Of a DNA stretch of 41,305 nt, positions 39,202 through 41,305 are shown in pieces. Every line of letters starts with the position of its first letter. Positions within the stretch are counted from its first letter, which is position 1. A model generated the notes under the pieces. That model made no database searches, was not told the DNA's origin, and worked only from the letters and a program-made list of their open reading frames with translations. The position numbers and the translations under genes were made by a program. Source of the stretch: SIG480 sp045537045 (GTDB taxonomy: Bacteria; Bacillota; Clostridia; Oscillospirales; JAAYXM01); the NCBI GenBank assembly GCA_045537045.1, contig JAZSOS010000006.1, positions 1 through 41,305 of the forward strand. Reading direction: 5' to 3'.

Positions 39202-39910
39202 AGGACTCGAAAAAGCGTTCGGTGACCACAAGGTTCTCTGCGGTATCGACGAGCATATCAAAAAAGGCGAAAAAGTCGTTATCATCGGTGCATCCGGCTC
39301 GGGAAAGTCTACCTTTCTCCGTTGCTTAAACCTTCTTGAGCAACCGACGGACGGACAGATTTTCTTTGAGGGTACGGACATCACCAATCCAAAAAACGAT
39401 ATAAACAAGCTCCGCCAGAAGATGGGAATGGTTTTCCAGCAGTTTAACCTCTTCCCGCATATGACGGTAAAGGAAAACATAAAGCTCGCTCCGGTAAAGC
39501 TAAAGCTTATGACTGAAGAAGAAGCAGAGGAAAAAGCTCTCGCGTTGCTTTCCCGCGTCGGACTTCCCGAAAAAGCGAATGCATATCCCGGTCAGCTTTC
39601 CGGCGGTCAGCAGCAGAGAATAGCAATCGCCCGCGCGCTTGCCATGAACCCGGATGTTATGCTCTTTGACGAGCCGACATCAGCACTTGACCCCGAAATG
39701 GTCGGAGAGGTTCTTGAAATTATGCGCGAGCTTGCAGACGAGGGAATGACGATGGTAGTTGTTACCCACGAAATGGGCTTTGCCCGCGAGGTTGCAACGC
39801 GCGTTATGTTTATGGACGAGGGCGTTATTGCTGAACAAGGAACTCCTGACGAGCTTTTTGGCAACCCTCAATCACCGCGTCTGCGCGCATTTCTTGGTAA
39901 AGTACTGTAA
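39188..39910 (+). CDS. Polar amino acid ABC transporter ATPase (GlnQ-like)
   Basis: A 240-aa ATPase of the GlnQ/HisP/ArtM class that powers the transporter. Walker A GASGSGKST is at about 34-42, the Q-loop in MVFQQFNLFPHMTV (about 80-93), the signature LSGGQQQRIAIARAL (about 136-150), Walker B VMLFDEPTSALDPEM (about 156-170) and the switch H in VVTHEMGFA. The start is GTG at 39188, with AGAGGAGG upstream inside the permease gene; the longer frame from 39167 lies wholly in the permease and before this site. The terminator follows at 39920-39950. Confidence 0.94.
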   Translation: MINVKGLEKAFGDHKVLCGIDEHIKKGEKVVIIGASGSGKSTFLRCLNLLEQPTDGQIFFEGTDITNPKNDINKLRQKMGMVFQQFNLFPHMTVKENIKLAPVKLKLMTEEEAEEKALALLSRVGLPEKANAYPGQLSGGQQQRIAIARALAMNPDVMLFDEPTSALDPEMVGEVLEIMRELADEGMTMVVVTHEMGFAREVATRVMFMDEGVIAEQGTPDELFGNPQSPRLRAFLGKVL

Positions 39911-39919
39911 AAAAAATTT

Positions 39920-39950
39920 AAGCACAGAGCAAAAACGCTCTGTGCTTTTT
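39920..39950 (+). terminator. Terminator of the amino acid ABC operon
   Basis: Perfect 11-bp stem AAGCACAGAGC / GCTCTGTGCTT around AAAAAC, followed by TTT. Confidence 0.9.
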
Positions 39951-40031
39951 GATGATGCATAGTTATCAAATTAAATTTATCTTTGACCACAAACAAAAAC
40001 TCACCGATATGCGGAGTGTTCTTAAGGACAG

Positions 40032-40072
40032 AAAAATGACAGATTTATCGTTGTGGTAACTCTGTCATTTTT
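40032..40072 (+). terminator. Orphan terminator-like hairpin before the methylase gene
   Basis: AAAAATGACAGA / TCTGTCATTTTT, perfect 12 bp, 17-base loop, then ATTACATTTT. No gene lies between the previous terminator (39950) and this one. It could end an unseen small RNA, be a remnant of the locus's insertion, or insulate the methylase promoter. Confidence 0.6.
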
Positions 40073-40093
40073 ATTACATTTTACATTCTGGTA

Positions 40094-40122
40094 TTGCTTT
40101 TATTCGAGTTTTGGAATATAAT
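40094..40122 (+). promoter_or_regulatory. Promoter of the restriction-modification operon
   Basis: TTGCTT (40094-40099), 17 bp, TATAAT (40117-40122). It starts just after the orphan hairpin, about 32 bp before the methylase ATG. Confidence 0.65.
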
Positions 40123-40153
40123 ACTATTTATAATAAACAAGGAGCGTAATTCT

Positions 40154-41224
40154 ATGGAAGTTATGTCTGCAAGAGAAGCTGCTGACAAATGGGGTATATC
40201 TCAAAGACGAGTGGCAGTTCTTTGTTCTGAAAATAGAATAGCAAATGTTCAGATGTTGGGAAATATGTGGCTTATACCAACAAATGCCGAAAAACCTATT
40301 GATGCCCGAAGCACAAGATATAATACTACTGATGAACAATGCGTAAAACCTTTTCTAAAATGGGCAGGCGGTAAAGGGCAACTATTAAAGGAAATTGAAA
40401 GATATTATCTTTTTGATAATGGTGTTATCACAAAGTATGCCGAGCCTTTTGTTGGCGGTGGTGCTGTGCTTTTTGATATTTTGAGCAAGTATGATTTAAA
40501 TGACATTTATATAAGCGATATAAATGCCGAACTCATAAATACCTATGTCATAGTCCGTGATCATATTGAGGAATTGATTAAGTTCCTGAAAAAATATCAG
40601 CTTGAATATGTACCACTTGAAGCAGAAGATAGAAAATCGTATTATATGACAAAGCGAGAACGATTTAATGATTTGAAAGTCAATGGTAATGAAGCTGAAA
40701 ACATTGAAAAAGCAGCATTGATGATATTCCTTAATAAAACTTGTTTTAATGGGCTTTATAGAGTCAATAAAAAAGGACTTTTTAATGTGCCGATGGGAGC
40801 ATATAAAAATCCTCTGATATGTGATGAAAAAAATCTCCGTGCAGTATCGGAGAAACTGCAAAATGTAAAGATTGTATGCGGAGATTATCGAAAGTCTGCT
40901 GAATTTATAGACGAGCATACTTTTGTTTATTTCGATCCACCGTACAGACCTTTGACAGAAACCGCAAGTTTTACAGCTTATACAGAAAATCTATTCAATG
41001 ATAAAGAACAAATTGAACTTGCTGAATTTGTTGAATGTATGCACAAAAAAGATGCTAAAATTGTTGTAAGTAATTCAGATCCCAAAAACTCTAATACAGA
41101 AGATGATTTTTTTGATAACATCTACTCTGCACATAAAATAAAAAGGGTTGAAGCTACCCGTATGATAAATTGCAACAGCGAATCAAGAGGAAAAATAAAA
41201 GAACTTTTAATATCAAATTTTTAA
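40154..41224 (+). CDS. HTH-DNA adenine methyltransferase (M.DpnII/Dam family, GATC type)
   Basis: A 356-aa protein. Residues about 65-356 match the D12-class N6-adenine methyltransferases of the DpnII/MboI type: FLKWAGGKGQLL (about 69-80), the SAM loop AEPFVGGGAVLFD (about 95-107), NGLYRVNKKGLFNVP, and catalytic DPPY (261-264) with PLTETASFTAYTEN after it. Such enzymes methylate A in GATC. The N-terminal 60 or so residues (MEVMSAREAADKWGISQRRV to about 50) are an extra helix-turn-helix domain of the excisionase/MerR-like kind, which could let the enzyme bind its own promoter. The ATG at 40154 has AAGGAGC upstream; the frame start at 40094 is within the promoter. Much more AT-rich than its neighbours, it looks acquired. 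The endonuclease gene follows. Confidence 0.93.
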   Translation: MEVMSAREAADKWGISQRRVAVLCSENRIANVQMLGNMWLIPTNAEKPIDARSTRYNTTDEQCVKPFLKWAGGKGQLLKEIERYYLFDNGVITKYAEPFVGGGAVLFDILSKYDLNDIYISDINAELINTYVIVRDHIEELIKFLKKYQLEYVPLEAEDRKSYYMTKRERFNDLKVNGNEAENIEKAALMIFLNKTCFNGLYRVNKKGLFNVPMGAYKNPLICDEKNLRAVSEKLQNVKIVCGDYRKSAEFIDEHTFVYFDPPYRPLTETASFTAYTENLFNDKEQIELAEFVECMHKKDAKIVVSNSDPKNSNTEDDFFDNIYSAHKIKRVEATRMINCNSESRGKIKELLISNF

Positions 41225-41236
41225 GGAGTTATACAT

Positions 41237-41305
41237 ATGGCAAACAGAGATTTTAATGTGTGGTTTTCAGAATTTAAAGAAAACATTGCCGATTACAAAT
41301 ATTAT
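41237..41305 (+). CDS. Start of a DpnII/MboI-type restriction endonuclease (cut by window end)
   Basis: Only the first 23 codons are present, encoding MANRDFNVWFSEFKENIADY and then KYY. That resembles the start of the DpnII/MboI endonuclease family, whose members open with a similar NFDxW ... DWxYY stretch. AAGGAG lies eight bases before the ATG, 12 bp after the methylase stop. These nucleases cut unmethylated GATC. Position next to an M.DpnII-like methylase makes the assignment likely; the short visible sequence keeps confidence moderate. Confidence 0.65.
   Translation, partial: MANRDFNVWFSEFKENIADYKYY

Noticed and set aside
1..41305. CRISPR array, tRNA genes or complete insertion sequence
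   Set aside because: I found no regularly spaced 24-37-bp direct repeats, no tRNA cloverleaf and no transposase gene on either strand.

Overview
The window looks like part of a chromosome from an anaerobic Clostridia-type Firmicute, plausibly a gut Oscillospirales/Eubacteriales relative. The support is indirect: strong AGGAGG-type ribosome-binding sites, near-consensus sigma-A promoters with 17-bp spacers, TTG and GTG starts, S-layer-homology (SLH) proteins, lipoprotein-type ABC binding proteins, a lepA-hemW pair, a fused aroE-aroK gene and a BY-kinase capsule-regulation module. No rRNA or tRNA gene and no CRISPR array lies inside the window.

Layout. (1) 1-320: leftward tandem promoters and leader that look like the start of an rRNA operon whose 16S gene would lie just left of base 1. 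(2) 527-3523: a 998-aa SLH protein. (3) 3759-5104: a small accessory island holding a barnase/barstar toxin-immunity pair without a signal peptide, a truncated Gfo/Idh/MocA oxidoreductase with five 11-bp-spaced TGGCA repeats at its broken end, and several inverted repeats. (4) 5118-17803: housekeeping genes. A purine-type permease and phosphoribosyltransferase and a histidinol phosphatase read left; dus, cyclophilin, lepA, hemW, an ACT/UPF0210 pair, tadA and clpB read right. (5) 17880-18371: a gap with no long gene that holds a likely type I toxin-antitoxin locus. A 28-aa membrane toxin reads left from its own promoter, a convergent small RNA reads right and ends in the same hairpin, and the toxin Shine-Dalgarno site is part of a two-way RNA switch. 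A 70-bp element with perfect 18-bp inverted repeats sits next to it. (6) 18408-24713: SLH/beta-solenoid protein, cpsB, cpsD and cpsC (phosphatase, tyrosine kinase, kinase activator) and a membrane UDP-sugar 4,6-dehydratase, all leftward. (7) 24840-29465: XRE-cupin regulator plus potABCD polyamine transporter in one rightward operon; the regulator's 3' end is duplicated in the spacer before potA. (8) 29476-31075: a leftward two-gene operon of an XRE regulator and a membrane-anchored ankyrin protein. (9) 31106-39950: aroE-aroK fusion, GNAT acetyltransferase, a lipoprotein, mglBAC galactose-type transporter plus a 36-aa membrane microprotein, and a polar amino acid ABC transporter. (10) 40094-41305: an AT-rich type II restriction-modification locus of the DpnII/MboI (GATC) type, whose methylase carries an extra N-terminal helix-turn-helix domain; the nuclease is cut off by the window edge.

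The least ordinary parts are the type I toxin locus with its Shine-Dalgarno switch, the cytoplasmic barnase/barstar pair, the 11-bp-periodic repeat array, the XRE/ankyrin operon with a clear candidate operator, and the HTH-methylase fusion. Start codons were revised wherever a Shine-Dalgarno site or an overlapping promoter argued against the longest open frame.
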